The translations under genes were made by a program, and so were the position numbers. A stretch of 64,000 nucleotides of DNA from the NCBI GenBank assembly GCA_034437035.1, contig DAOTUI010000075.1, positions 3,230-67,229 of the forward strand, written 5' to 3'. This DNA is from CAKZQX01 sp034437035. GTDB lineage: Bacteria; Chloroflexota; Chloroflexia; Chloroflexales; Chloroflexaceae. Position 1 is the stretch's first letter. Every line of letters starts with the position of its first letter. The notes below the pieces were generated by a model. The model saw only the letters and a list, made by a program, of their open reading frames with translations, was not told the origin of the DNA and did not search any database. Positions 8,814 through 17,846 of the stretch are shown here, piece by piece.

Positions 8814-9878
8814 ATGCCCAGTCTGCGCGCCGGTGATTACGATCTCGTTACGGCAATCCAATCCCCGCGCGATGCTGATCGCTGGTATCGCGTGCTCGCC
8901 CGCCGGCACACCGCTACAACCAGCCTCTCCTGCGACTGCCCAGCCTGGATCTACAATCGCACCGGCAATCGTATTTGCAAGCATACCGCCTTTGCCGCGG
9001 AGCGGTTACAGCCCACCACCCCAACGCCAACCCTGACCGTCCCCCGCATGCGGCCGGATCATCCGTTCATCGGCGCAATCCGGACGCAGTGGGCGCCCCT
9101 GCGCCAGTTTGTCCCCGATGATGGCTGGGAATTGCATGTGGCGCGGGTGCAGATTGGCTCCGATGCGTTTCGCCTGATTGAGATGCGCGCCACTGGCCCG
9201 GACGGCATGCGCGCTACCGGCACCGTGGCCCTGGCCGAACAGCATCGCCTGACAGTTGGCGCGCAGGCTACCGCTGTTGCCGGGTGGTCCGGTTACGCAA
9301 TCGCGGCAGCATTCTGTCGTCAGGCCGGGGTACCGCTGACGGGGGAACCGCCGGCACACTACCGGCTTGATTATCCCGCATCAGACCGCCGGCAACCTGG
9401 GGATCAGCCGGCAGCCGACGACGCCCGCGCTATTCTGCAGATTGGCAATCGGCGCGACCTGGGCGATGGTCTGACACCCACCCAGCGGGCCGAAAATACC
9501 CTGCGGCTCTTCCTGGGCGCAACCACCTACGCCCTGCTTGAACAACGACACTTTCTGGATGTTTCGAGCGGCCTGCGACCCGGCCGGGTCTACCGCGTAC
9601 GCCGCGATCCCCAGAAGCGCTACGAACGTCGCATCCGCGTCTTTGAGGGCGGACGATATGTTAACGACTTCTGCGTGGTACGGGCGCAGTCGGTTCCGGA
9701 AGCCGATCACTACCTCACGGTCTATTTTGGCCTGATTGCAAATGAGGCGTGGGTCTTATCCGTGGTTGGACGCAGCAATGTGTTTTCCCCCTGGAGCGAT
9801 GGCAGGGAGCGCGAAACCGTTCCCGCCGTCTGGCAACCTCGCGCGGCTCCCGCAGCGGCTATGCAGACAGGTACATAA
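8814..9878 (+). CDS. SWIM zinc-finger protein
   Basis: A 354-residue protein with a SWIM zinc finger near the N-terminus: C40-x-C42-x12-C55-x-H57 (SCDCPAW...ICKHTAFA). SWIM domains occur in SNF2-associated bacterial proteins and plant MULE transposases, and bind DNA or proteins. The remaining 290 residues match nothing I know. The ATG at 8814 is preferred over the in-frame ATG at 8760 because AAGGAG lies 9 bases before it. No helicase partner is seen here; the only neighbour on this strand is the 128-residue protein upstream. Confidence 0.65.
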   Translation: MPSLRAGDYDLVTAIQSPRDADRWYRVLARRHTATTSLSCDCPAWIYNRTGNRICKHTAFAAERLQPTTPTPTLTVPRMRPDHPFIGAIRTQWAPLRQFVPDDGWELHVARVQIGSDAFRLIEMRATGPDGMRATGTVALAEQHRLTVGAQATAVAGWSGYAIAAAFCRQAGVPLTGEPPAHYRLDYPASDRRQPGDQPAADDARAILQIGNRRDLGDGLTPTQRAENTLRLFLGATTYALLEQRHFLDVSSGLRPGRVYRVRRDPQKRYERRIRVFEGGRYVNDFCVVRAQSVPEADHYLTVYFGLIANEAWVLSVVGRSNVFSPWSDGRERETVPAVWQPRAAPAAAMQTGT

Positions 9879-9968
9879 CCTGCCGGTCCGTGGCAAATTT
9901 TGACCGGAAGATGCGCGCTCCTCTTCGCCATAAGGCACCCGAATGGCCTATCTCGCCATATCTGAATT

Positions 9969-10187
9969 ACACGACTTACGCGGTGTGCGAGCAAACGGTT
10001 CGTTTGCTCGCGATAACGGCGTATTTCGCCTGCGGCAGCATGGGACGTTTTTGTCTTTTTCCGGAACATGTGGCGCTCCGAGCCACATGTTCCGGAAAAA
10101 GAATGTCCCATTCCACCCTGCCGGAGGCGAAGCGGGCCAGTTGTCCAGGCAGACGCCTGGGGGTGGAACCGACCGCGTAACTCCTGT
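9969..10187. repeat. dispersed palindromic element, copy 4
   Basis: Ends ACACGACTTACGCGGT and ACCGCGTAACTCCTGT. A mixed pair of inner arms: CGCCTGCGGCAGCATGGGAC on the left and CACCCTGCCGGAGGCG on the right. The central hairpin has arms TTTTTCCGGAACATGTGGC and GCCACATGTTCCGGAAAAA around GCTCCGA. Five bases separate it from copy 5. Confidence 0.85.
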
Positions 10188-10192
10188 ACATT

Positions 10193-10410
10193 ACACGACT
10201 TACGCGGTGCGGACTGTTCTGGCCGCGTGCCAGACCTGGAAGCTAGTTTCGCCTGCGGCAGCATGGTACTTGATCTGTCTTTTTCCAAAACATTTGCACT
10301 TTGTGCAAATGTTTTGGAAACAAAAATAAAAAATACCATGCTGCCGCAGACGAAGCGGGCCATTATCGGGCACAAACGCCCAGTTTGCCGACCCACCGCG
10401 TAACGTATGT
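10193..10410. repeat. dispersed palindromic element, copy 5
   Basis: Ends ACACGACTTACGCGGT and ACCGCGTAACGTATGT. Inner arms CGCCTGCGGCAGCATGGTAC and TACCATGCTGCCGCAGACG. The central hairpin has arms TTTCCAAAACATTTGCAC and GTGCAAATGTTTTGGAAA. Tandem with copy 4. Confidence 0.85.
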
Positions 10411-10424
10411 AAGTGAGCAACTGC

Positions 10425-10453
10425 TTGACAGATTCGCCGAAACCCAGCATATA
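10425..10453 (+). promoter_or_regulatory. candidate sigma70 promoter of glgA
   Basis: TTGACA (10425-10430), a 17-base spacer and CATATA (10448-10453). The -35 is perfect; the -10 is weak unless the spacer is 18 (ATATAT). The roughly 150-base leader that follows holds direct AGAACAAAG-type repeats and an AGAACAAA/TTTGTTCT inverted repeat before the glgA start. Confidence 0.5.
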
Positions 10454-10619
10454 TAGAGAGAACATAGAACAAAGGAACACAGAACAAAGCGCATCTGGCG
10501 CATATTTATTGAACAACATGTTTGTTCTTTATCCTTTGTTTGTCTCTTCTGTGGGTATTCATGCAGCACATATTGCCTATCCGTAGATCAGTGCCATTTT
10601 AGTTTTGGGAGCGTCAACA

Positions 10620-12104
10620 GTGAAGTCAAAGTTGAAGATTGCCATGATCAGCTCGGAGTGCGTTCCCTTCGCCAAAAGCGGCGGTCTGGCCGATGTGGTG
10701 GGGGCGCTACCGAAAGCATTGCAGGCTCTGGGGCATAAGGTTATCGTTATTTTACCCGGATATACCCATGTTAATGGTCATATGGATAATTTGCGTCCAT
10801 TTCTCAGCCCCATGGGCGTCTGGATGGGAGACATTGAGGAGTGGTGCGCCGTGCAAACAACCGAGCGCGACGGCGTTACCTTCTACTTTATTCAGTCGGA
10901 TAAGTATTTCGACCGCTATGCGCTCTACCATGACGCCGATTTTAATGATTATCAGGACAATCCGCGTCGCTTCGGATTCTTTACCCGCGCGGCGCTGCAA
11001 CTCTGTCGGGATATTGGCTTTGCTGCCGATATCATCCATGCCCACGACTGGCAAACCGCCCTGGCTCCAGCCTACCTCAAGATCCGGCATTGGGACGATC
11101 CGATCTTGAGCGAGGCGGCCGGCGTTCTGACTATTCATAATATTGCCTACCAGGGTGTCTACAATGCCGCACACTACGGCTATTTGGGGTTGCAGTGGAG
11201 TAATTTTACCCCCGATAAATTTGAGGACCATGGTCAGATTAACTCTCTGAAGGGGGGCATTTACTACGCAGACCTGGTCAACACCGTCAGCCCGACCTAT
11301 GCCCAGGAGACACGCACGTCGGCGTTTGCCCATGGTTTGGCTCCCTATCTGAATAAAAAAGGTGATGACTATATCGGGATTCTCAACGGCGTTGACTATG
11401 ACCACTGGGACCCCTCCGTGGACAACCTCATCCCGGCACGCTTTTCACGCCGCAGCCTGGCGGGGAAGGCGACCTGCAAGCGCGAACTGCAGCGACGCTT
11501 GCTGCTCGACAATGAACCGGATGTCCCAATTATTGGCATTATTAGTCGGCTGGTGCATCAGAAGGGGCTGGATCTGCTGGCACAGGTTATCGAGCCGATT
11601 GTGCATAACATGCATGTACAGTTTGCGATCCTGGGGTCGGGCGACAAAGCTCTGGAGTGGTATTACGGCGGGTTGCCGGCGCGCTATCCCGGCGAGATTG
11701 GCAGTTTTATCGGCTACAACAACGAACTGGCCCACTGGATCGAGGCCGGGTGCGACTTCTTCCTGATGCCGTCACTCTTCGAGCCCTGTGGCCTCAACCA
11801 GATCTACTCGTTGCGCTACGGTACGTTGCCGATTGTGCGCGCAACCGGCGGCCTGGAGGATACCGTGCAGCAGTATGATGAAGTCACCGGAACCGGGACC
11901 GGCTTTAAGTTCTGGGAGCCGAGCGCGCACGCGGTCTACCACACCGTCGGATGGGCGGTCAGCACCTACTACGACCGCAGGCACCACTTGCAAGAACTGG
12001 TCCGTAACGCGATGGGGCAAAACTTCTCCTGGAAGCGAAGTGCCCAGCGCTACCTGGAAGCCTACTCCCAGGCGACGGTGAATAAGATTTTGACGTTGGG
12101 ATAA
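10620..12104 (+). CDS. glgA: glycogen synthase (ADP-glucose type, GT5)
   Basis: A 494-residue bacterial starch/glycogen synthase (GT5, GT-B fold) that extends alpha-1,4-glucan from ADP-glucose in the cytosol. The N-terminal KSGGLADVVGALPKAL motif binds the nucleotide sugar. DIIHAHDWQTAL, the IIGIISRLVHQKGLDLL segment opening the C-terminal domain, and the PSLFEPCGLNQIYSLRYGTLPIV acceptor/donor motif are all present. Family-typical length. I prefer the GTG at 10620, with GGGAG ending 8 bases upstream, over the in-frame TTG at 10605. A CBM48 protein gene at 26.0 kb may belong to the same glycogen physiology. Confidence 0.93.
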   Translation: MKSKLKIAMISSECVPFAKSGGLADVVGALPKALQALGHKVIVILPGYTHVNGHMDNLRPFLSPMGVWMGDIEEWCAVQTTERDGVTFYFIQSDKYFDRYALYHDADFNDYQDNPRRFGFFTRAALQLCRDIGFAADIIHAHDWQTALAPAYLKIRHWDDPILSEAAGVLTIHNIAYQGVYNAAHYGYLGLQWSNFTPDKFEDHGQINSLKGGIYYADLVNTVSPTYAQETRTSAFAHGLAPYLNKKGDDYIGILNGVDYDHWDPSVDNLIPARFSRRSLAGKATCKRELQRRLLLDNEPDVPIIGIISRLVHQKGLDLLAQVIEPIVHNMHVQFAILGSGDKALEWYYGGLPARYPGEIGSFIGYNNELAHWIEAGCDFFLMPSLFEPCGLNQIYSLRYGTLPIVRATGGLEDTVQQYDEVTGTGTGFKFWEPSAHAVYHTVGWAVSTYYDRRHHLQELVRNAMGQNFSWKRSAQRYLEAYSQATVNKILTLG

Positions 12105-12109
12105 CGCTC

Positions 12110-12140
12110 TGGAGTGCGGCAGCCATGCTGCCGCACTCCA
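12110..12140. terminator. hairpin between convergent glgA and ftsH
   Basis: Perfect 13-bp stem TGGAGTGCGGCAG/CTGCCGCACTCCA with loop CCATG, lying between the convergent 3' ends of glgA and ftsH. No strong U-tract on either side, so it may act as a weak bidirectional terminator or 3' stabiliser. The CGGCAGCCATGCTGCCG core resembles the inner arm of the dispersed palindromic element. Confidence 0.5.
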
Positions 12141-12163
12141 AACCTACAACGTGATGAAACAAC

Positions 12164-14260
12164 TCAGCCGGATTTACCCGAGTTATTTTTGCGCCCCGCC
12201 GCAGCGGCATCGCCCCGGTCCTGCCGATTTTTCTGCTCTCTGAAACTCGTCACGTCAAGCATCTGCTGCTCATCCAGGGTTTCGTCTCGCAGTAGCGCCT
12301 CCGACAGGGCCTCCAGGCGCTGACGTTCGCGTGTCAAGAGTGTCACCGCTTCGTTGTAGCACTCCTCGACGATGCGACGGGTAGCATGATCGCTGGACCG
12401 GGCCAACTCTTCGCTATACTGACGCGATCCGCCTCCCAGCATCTGCTCGCCACCACCCTGACCGTTCTGATTGTCGAGCGCCAGCAGGCCCACCTCTTCG
12501 CTCATCCCCCAGCGGGTCACCATGGCGCGTGCCAGGTTGGTCACCTGCTGCAGATCATTTTCCGCGCCATTGGTCACGGTATCGAAGCAGACCTGCTCAG
12601 CAGCACGCCCACCCAACGCGTTGATGATGCGGACGCGCAGGTAGGCTTCATCATAGTTGTAGCGGTCAATCTCGGGTAGCGCGAGGGTGACGCCCAGTGC
12701 CCGGCCGCGCGGCACAATCGTCACCCGGCGCACCGGGTCGCTTCCCGGCACCAGCAGGCCGATCAGTGCGTGCCCCGACTCATGCACCGCAATCCGGCGG
12801 CGCTGGTCGGGCGTCAGGGTCAGCCGCCGCTCCGTGCCCAGGGCAACCTTCTCCAGGGCATCGGCAAAGTCTTCGTGGTGAACAGCGTCATGCCCCTTCC
12901 GCGCTGCAAACAGGGCGGCCTCGTTTGTCAGGTTGCGTAGCTCGGCCCCGACCAACCCCGGCGTCTCGGATGCGATTATGTCAAGATCAACATCGTCCGC
13001 CAGCGGTTTATCCCGGGTATGCACCTTGAGAATTGCCGCGCGTCCGGCTTTATCCGGATGGTGGACCTCAATGCGCCGGTCAAAGCGCCCAGGCCGCAGC
13101 AGGGCCGGGTCAAGCACATCGCCGCGATTGGTTGCCGCAATGACAATCACTGCCTGGCGTGGGTCAAAGCCATCCATCTCCGACAGCAACTGGTTGAGTG
13201 TCTGCTCGCGCTCCTCATTGCTGCCGGGCATGGAACTCGTCCCACGCCGGCGACCAATCGCATCCAGTTCATCGATGAAAATAATGGCCGGTGCGGCTTT
13301 TTTGGCTTCGCTAAACAGATCGCGCACCCGCGATGCGCCCACCCCGACAACCATCTCGGTAAACTCCGCGCCACTCTGGCTAAAGTAGGGCACCTCGGCC
13401 TCACCCGCCACCGCGCGGGCCAGGAGCGTTTTTCCAGTGCCCGGATCGCCAATCAGCAGCACGCCTTTGGGCAGCGTTCCGCCGAGACGCTGGTATTTCT
13501 CCGGATGCTTGAGGTAGTCCACCAGTTCCACCAGTTCATGTTTGACCTCGTCAATCCCGGCCACATCATCAAAAGTAGTATCGGGACGCTCACCAGCGAT
13601 ATCATACCGCCGGGCCCGACTGCGGCCCAGGTTGAACATGCCACCTGCTGCACCGCCGGCGGCCTGGGTTGCCCGACTGCTCAACCAGAGAAAGCCACCT
13701 ACCAGCAGCAGTGCCGGGCCAAACGACAGCAGCAGCGAAACCAGCAGCGACCGCTGATTCGCAGTTTCCTGCACCGTGATCGGGACATCATGCACCTCGA
13801 GCAGATCCAGGATCTCCGCATCGGTGGCAAAGACCGGGCTGCGCGTCGAGAAGCGGGTGACACTGGCGGGCTCTTCCCCCTCCGGCGGATCGGGGTCTTG
13901 CACCGCTTCGGCAAAGCTGCCCCGGATCGCCTGCCCCTGGCTGGTAATCTCCGTAACATTGCCGGCCTGCACCTGCTCCTTGAAAAAGGTATAGGGCACC
14001 GCAACCCGGCCGCGATCTTCGGAGAGCAGCGTAGTCGCCAGCGACCAGTTGACGATCAGCAGCCCGATGAAGAGCAGCCAGAACCAGGGCTTCCGCCACT
14101 GCTGTGGGGGTTGCTCCGAGGCATTGGCATCGTCTCCTCCTTCCGCGCCGGCATGCCGCCGTTCGCCGGCATGATGCGGTTGATCGTTGCCGGCCTGAAA
14201 GACCAGCGGCGATTGCCTGGTTTGCGTGTCGCGTTGGTTGCTTTGAAAAGAGTCAGTCAT
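12164..14260 (-). CDS. ftsH: ATP-dependent zinc metalloprotease FtsH
   Basis: A 698-residue FtsH, the membrane-anchored AAA+ protease that degrades misfolded membrane proteins and regulators. Two membrane segments (about 58-77 and 172-194) flank the extracytoplasmic domain. Walker A GDPGTGKT is at 271-278, Walker B IIFIDELDA at 327-334, and the second region of homology follows. The zinc site HESGH is at 493-497. The 57-residue hydrophilic N-terminal extension before the first helix is longer than in E. coli FtsH, and the extracytoplasmic domain carries an acidic proline-rich insert (about 120-133). It converges on glgA. Confidence 0.95.
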   Translation of the reverse strand: MTDSFQSNQRDTQTRQSPLVFQAGNDQPHHAGERRHAGAEGGDDANASEQPPQQWRKPWFWLLFIGLLIVNWSLATTLLSEDRGRVAVPYTFFKEQVQAGNVTEITSQGQAIRGSFAEAVQDPDPPEGEEPASVTRFSTRSPVFATDAEILDLLEVHDVPITVQETANQRSLLVSLLLSFGPALLLVGGFLWLSSRATQAAGGAAGGMFNLGRSRARRYDIAGERPDTTFDDVAGIDEVKHELVELVDYLKHPEKYQRLGGTLPKGVLLIGDPGTGKTLLARAVAGEAEVPYFSQSGAEFTEMVVGVGASRVRDLFSEAKKAAPAIIFIDELDAIGRRRGTSSMPGSNEEREQTLNQLLSEMDGFDPRQAVIVIAATNRGDVLDPALLRPGRFDRRIEVHHPDKAGRAAILKVHTRDKPLADDVDLDIIASETPGLVGAELRNLTNEAALFAARKGHDAVHHEDFADALEKVALGTERRLTLTPDQRRRIAVHESGHALIGLLVPGSDPVRRVTIVPRGRALGVTLALPEIDRYNYDEAYLRVRIINALGGRAAEQVCFDTVTNGAENDLQQVTNLARAMVTRWGMSEEVGLLALDNQNGQGGGEQMLGGGSRQYSEELARSSDHATRRIVEECYNEAVTLLTRERQRLEALSEALLRDETLDEQQMLDVTSFREQKNRQDRGDAAAAGRKNNSGKSG

Positions 14261-14519
14261 CTAATTTCCCTGATATTCAGCGCGATAGCGTTTGAACAAG
14301 CGCACAAAATAGTATCATTCGGTTCCAGTGTACCGCAATTACGCGATTTCCTGAAATAGATCGGGAAGGCATCTGAAGATCAGGGGATAGCGCCAGGGGA
14401 AGACAACGGCATGCCGCTGTGTAATGTTACTACAGCGCGTAGCAGATGGATACGGCATCTAATGGAAGAAAGCAGTTCGATAGTCGATTAGAGGGAGCGC
14501 AATGTGCCGGCGCTCGCGG

Positions 14520-15365
14520 CTAATTCCGCGCCGCCATTCCGGCCGTCAGCACCCCGACATACTGCTGAAGTTCGGTCAGATCGGGCGCATGGGGCACCGT
14601 TTGCGTGTACTGTTCGAGATCTTCCAGGCCATGCACCACCTGGCCCACCTGCACCCGCAGCAGGCCCCGATCCCGCACTTCCAGAATATCGTCAGGGTCA
14701 AGCAAGAGCAGCCGTTCAACAGTTGCCAGCGCGCGGGAAAAATCTTTGCCGGTGAGGTAGGTCTGCTTGAGGTTGCGCAGCATGCGCGCGAGAATGACCC
14801 GTTTGGAGGGTGGCTCCATCACCTGCTGCATCAGCGTGGGCGTCGCACCGCCATAGGCCGTCGAGACCTGCTGCTCGCACTCGCTCCAACTCCAGAGCCG
14901 CCCACCGTTAAACGGATCAACAAAAATCTCTTCGTTGCAGGTGCTGTAGCGCGTAATAAAATGCCCCGGCAATGCCACTCCACTGATCGGCAGTCCCAGC
15001 CGCCAGCCAACCTCCATATAAATCACCGACAACACAATCGGCAACCCGGTGCGCGTCTCCAGCACCCGGTCAAGAAAGCTGTTGGCGGGGTTATGATAAT
15101 CGGCGACATTGCCCCGAAACCCCAGTTCCGTGAAGATATATGCATTCAAGGCGGCAATCACCTCATGCGGCCGGGTTAAATCTTCAAGCCGCAACCGCAC
15201 CGTGCCGGCAATAGCATCAAGTTGCTGCAGGACAGCTTCCGGCTCACCTATCCCCTGATCCTCCCAGGCAATACAGAAGGCTGCATCGGCCAGGGGCAGT
15301 TCTTCTTCCGGTAAATGGATAAGCGTCCGAAAGCGCCGACGGGCAGGTGATTGCTGCATACGCAA
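14520..15365 (-). CDS. SirB1-family transglutaminase-like/TPR protein
   Basis: A 281-residue protein of the SirB1 family: a transglutaminase-like core (about 30-185) followed by two or three TPR-like helical hairpins (about 190-270). Family hallmarks visible are the NPANSFLDRVLETRTGLPIVLSVIYMEV segment, the LPGHFITR strand and IFVDPFNGG. The catalytic Cys of true transglutaminases is not evident, as is usual in this family. Biochemical function unknown. It is a single gene; the 259 bases between it and ftsH hold nothing recognised. Confidence 0.75.
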   Translation of the reverse strand: MRMQQSPARRRFRTLIHLPEEELPLADAAFCIAWEDQGIGEPEAVLQQLDAIAGTVRLRLEDLTRPHEVIAALNAYIFTELGFRGNVADYHNPANSFLDRVLETRTGLPIVLSVIYMEVGWRLGLPISGVALPGHFITRYSTCNEEIFVDPFNGGRLWSWSECEQQVSTAYGGATPTLMQQVMEPPSKRVILARMLRNLKQTYLTGKDFSRALATVERLLLLDPDDILEVRDRGLLRVQVGQVVHGLEDLEQYTQTVPHAPDLTELQQYVGVLTAGMAARN

Positions 15366-15751
15366 TGTGTCTCCGTAGGGAAATTACACAGGTTCTGCTT
15401 CCATTCTACTACAAAGGGGACGTTCTGTGGACAAAAAAAGTTTCACCAGGAGAGTGGCGTCAACATCGCTGTAGGTGCGGCTTGCAACCGCACACCCGGC
15501 TCAACCGTTGCCGTAGTGCTGCCTTTGGAACATTGAACATTAAATCCGGACATCGCCGGATCGGAGTCCCGGCTTCAGCCGGACCAGGCTTTCCCGACAG
15601 TAGGCCACTGTCCCGGCAGGCATCCAACCAACTCAAGCCGGGACTCCCGGACATTCCATAGCCTGACTATTTTCAAAATTCTGAAGGCGGCACTACGTGA
15701 GCTACTACATTTCTTTGATCATCAAAAATATCCACACCGGGGTGGTACCGG
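15366..15751. repeat. intergenic region with REP-like short inverted repeats
   Basis: No gene seen. At 15471-15495 lies GTAGGTGCGGCTTGCAAC followed by CGCACAC, a short hairpin whose near-copy occurs at 27283-27307. At about 15567-15645 a second inverted repeat has arms AGTCCCGGCTT and AAGCCGGGACT. Both look like REP-type intergenic repeats and are unrelated to the larger palindromic family. Confidence 0.5.
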
Positions 15752-17497
15752 CTACATCCGCTCCGGCGCTTTAATCCCCAGCATGCCCAACCCGTTGCGC
15801 AATGCCTGAGCCGTTGCCGCGACCAGCGCCAGTCGGGCGGCGCGGAGTTCCGGCGTCTCGGCCCGCAAAACCGGGCACTGCTCAAAGAAAACACCAAACT
15901 CGCGCGCGGTGGTGTAGCACCAGTCTGCCAGGACAAAGGGCGCATAGCGGGTACCCGCCTCACGTACCGCCCAGGGCATCTTCGCCAGATGCTTGATCAG
16001 GCTCTGCTCCGCCGGGTGGGTCAACGCTGCATACTGCACGGGCGCGTCGGCAGGTTGCCCGGCGTCGGATAGCTCTGCGGCGCGGCGAATGATCGAGCAG
16101 CAGCGGGCATGCGAATACTGCAGATAGGTCGCGCTGTTGCCCTCGCGCGAGAGCATCCGGTCCCAGTCCAGGGTAATATTGCGGCGGGTGTCCTGATAGA
16201 GATCATTGTAGATCACCGCGCCGATACCCACCGCTTCGGCGACGGTGTCTTTCTCAGCATCCGACAGATCCGGGCTCTTCTCGTCAACAACCCGGCGCGC
16301 GCGGGCCGTAGCTTCATCCAGCAGCGTCTCCAGGAAGATCATGTTACCCTTGCGGGTTGAGATGGTCTGTCCGCCGGCGTCAAACACGGTGCCAAACGGC
16401 ACATGCACCAGTTCAATCTCCGGCGGCACATAGTTGACTGCGCGGGCCAGGGCAAAGAGCTGGCGGAAATGCAATTCCTGGGGCTGTCCAACCACATACG
16501 CCATTTTGGCCGGAGCAAAAGTCGCCTGACGATACTTGATCGTCGCCAGATCCCGCGTCAGATAGAGCGTAGCTCCGTCAGAGCGCTGGAGCAGAAAGGT
16601 CGGGATACTCTTGTCCATGGCGTCTACGACCACTGCGCCATCGGCATCACGCCGCGCTACTTCGGCATCAAGCGCATCCTGGATTACACCGGGCAGCATA
16701 TCCTCGTAGAAGCTCTCACCCAGCATATGGTCAAACTGCACCCCCAGCCGGTTATAGTTGCGCTGGTTGGCGGCCAGGGTCATCTCCACACACCACTGCC
16801 AGATCTGCCGCGCCTGCGGGTCGCCCTGTTCAAGCAGCAGTGAGCGCTGCCGGGCGATTTCGTCCAATTCCGGCTGCTCTTTCATCTCATCGTTGTAGCG
16901 GGCATAGAGTTCCTCAACCTGGGCCAGTTCCGCTTCGCCTGCGGCCTGGGGCCGACCATAGCGCTCAATCGCAGCAATGATCACGCCAAACTGCTTGCCC
17001 CAGTCGCCCAGGTGGTTGTCGCCGATGGTCTGGTAGCCCAGCGCGCGAAAAATATTGACTAGCGACTGCCCAATGATCGTGCTGCGGATATGCCCGACAT
17101 GCATACGCTTGGCAACATTGGGCGAGGAGTAGTCAACTACCACCCGCTGGTCGTGGCCCTGATCGTCATGACCGTAGCTATCACCCAGGTGGGTAATCTC
17201 GGTAATGACGGCGGCCGCCAGGCGCTCCGGGTGTAGCGTGAAATTCAGGAACGGCCCGGCCGTCTCCACTGTGCCTACCAGCGCGTCGGGCGCAAACTGC
17301 AGCGCGGCAGCCAGATTCTGCGCCAGTTTGGGCGGTGCAACGCCCAGTTCTTTGGCCACGCGGAAGGTGGGAAACGCCATGTCGGCGGGGATATTTGGTT
17401 TGGGTGTCTGCAGATCGATCAGCGCCGCCGGCACCTGATCGGTTGCACTGAGTGCCGCCTGGATTGCGGCGACGAAGCGGTCAAGCGCATATTCCAT
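15752..17497 (-). CDS. argS: arginyl-tRNA synthetase
   Basis: A 581-residue class I arginyl-tRNA synthetase, charging tRNA-Arg in the cytosol. The HIGH motif is HVGH (133-136) inside SSPNVAKRMHVGHIRST. The KMSKS position is occupied by STRKGNM, as in many bacterial ArgRS. The C-terminal DALR anticodon-binding domain ends LGIKAPERM. The start at 17497 has AGGAG 8 bases upstream. The frame stays open up to 17884, but that extension has no similarity to ArgRS, crosses the promoter region and overlaps the divergent kinase gene, so I reject it. Confidence 0.95.
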   Translation of the reverse strand: MEYALDRFVAAIQAALSATDQVPAALIDLQTPKPNIPADMAFPTFRVAKELGVAPPKLAQNLAAALQFAPDALVGTVETAGPFLNFTLHPERLAAAVITEITHLGDSYGHDDQGHDQRVVVDYSSPNVAKRMHVGHIRSTIIGQSLVNIFRALGYQTIGDNHLGDWGKQFGVIIAAIERYGRPQAAGEAELAQVEELYARYNDEMKEQPELDEIARQRSLLLEQGDPQARQIWQWCVEMTLAANQRNYNRLGVQFDHMLGESFYEDMLPGVIQDALDAEVARRDADGAVVVDAMDKSIPTFLLQRSDGATLYLTRDLATIKYRQATFAPAKMAYVVGQPQELHFRQLFALARAVNYVPPEIELVHVPFGTVFDAGGQTISTRKGNMIFLETLLDEATARARRVVDEKSPDLSDAEKDTVAEAVGIGAVIYNDLYQDTRRNITLDWDRMLSREGNSATYLQYSHARCCSIIRRAAELSDAGQPADAPVQYAALTHPAEQSLIKHLAKMPWAVREAGTRYAPFVLADWCYTTAREFGVFFEQCPVLRAETPELRAARLALVAATAQALRNGLGMLGIKAPERM

Positions 17498-17846
17498 GCC
17501 GAAACTCCTGGTATGAGCATCCCTGTGGCGATGAATAATTCGCAATAAAAGAACTGCTACAATTTGTAGGTAATACACCATGCTGCCTGGCAGACCTGAT
17601 TTTACCGCCTGGATGCAGCGCGGTGACAACAGCGCGTTGGCAGCCTGTTCACCTCCATCCCAAGTATATGCGTAGTGCGCTTCTGATGCAAACTGACGTG
17701 ACTCCGGCTCATTGTACTGTAAACCGAATTTTATCTTTACCGCTTGATAAGACCTGTTTGGATATGTTAGCATTGTCGTGTTCACATTCCAACCTGCTAT
17801 CACCCGTCTGACATCCGGTAAACCGTCATAACTGAAGTGGAACGAT
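17498..17846. other. divergent intergenic region argS / histidine kinase
   Basis: 349 bases between two divergent genes. It must hold both promoters, but I see no convincing consensus pair and no repeat or small gene. Confidence 0.4.

Noticed and set aside
9722..10519. A 265-codon open frame on the minus strand
   Set aside because: It runs through two palindromic elements and the end of the SWIM gene, has no ribosome site, and its translation is that of repeat DNA.
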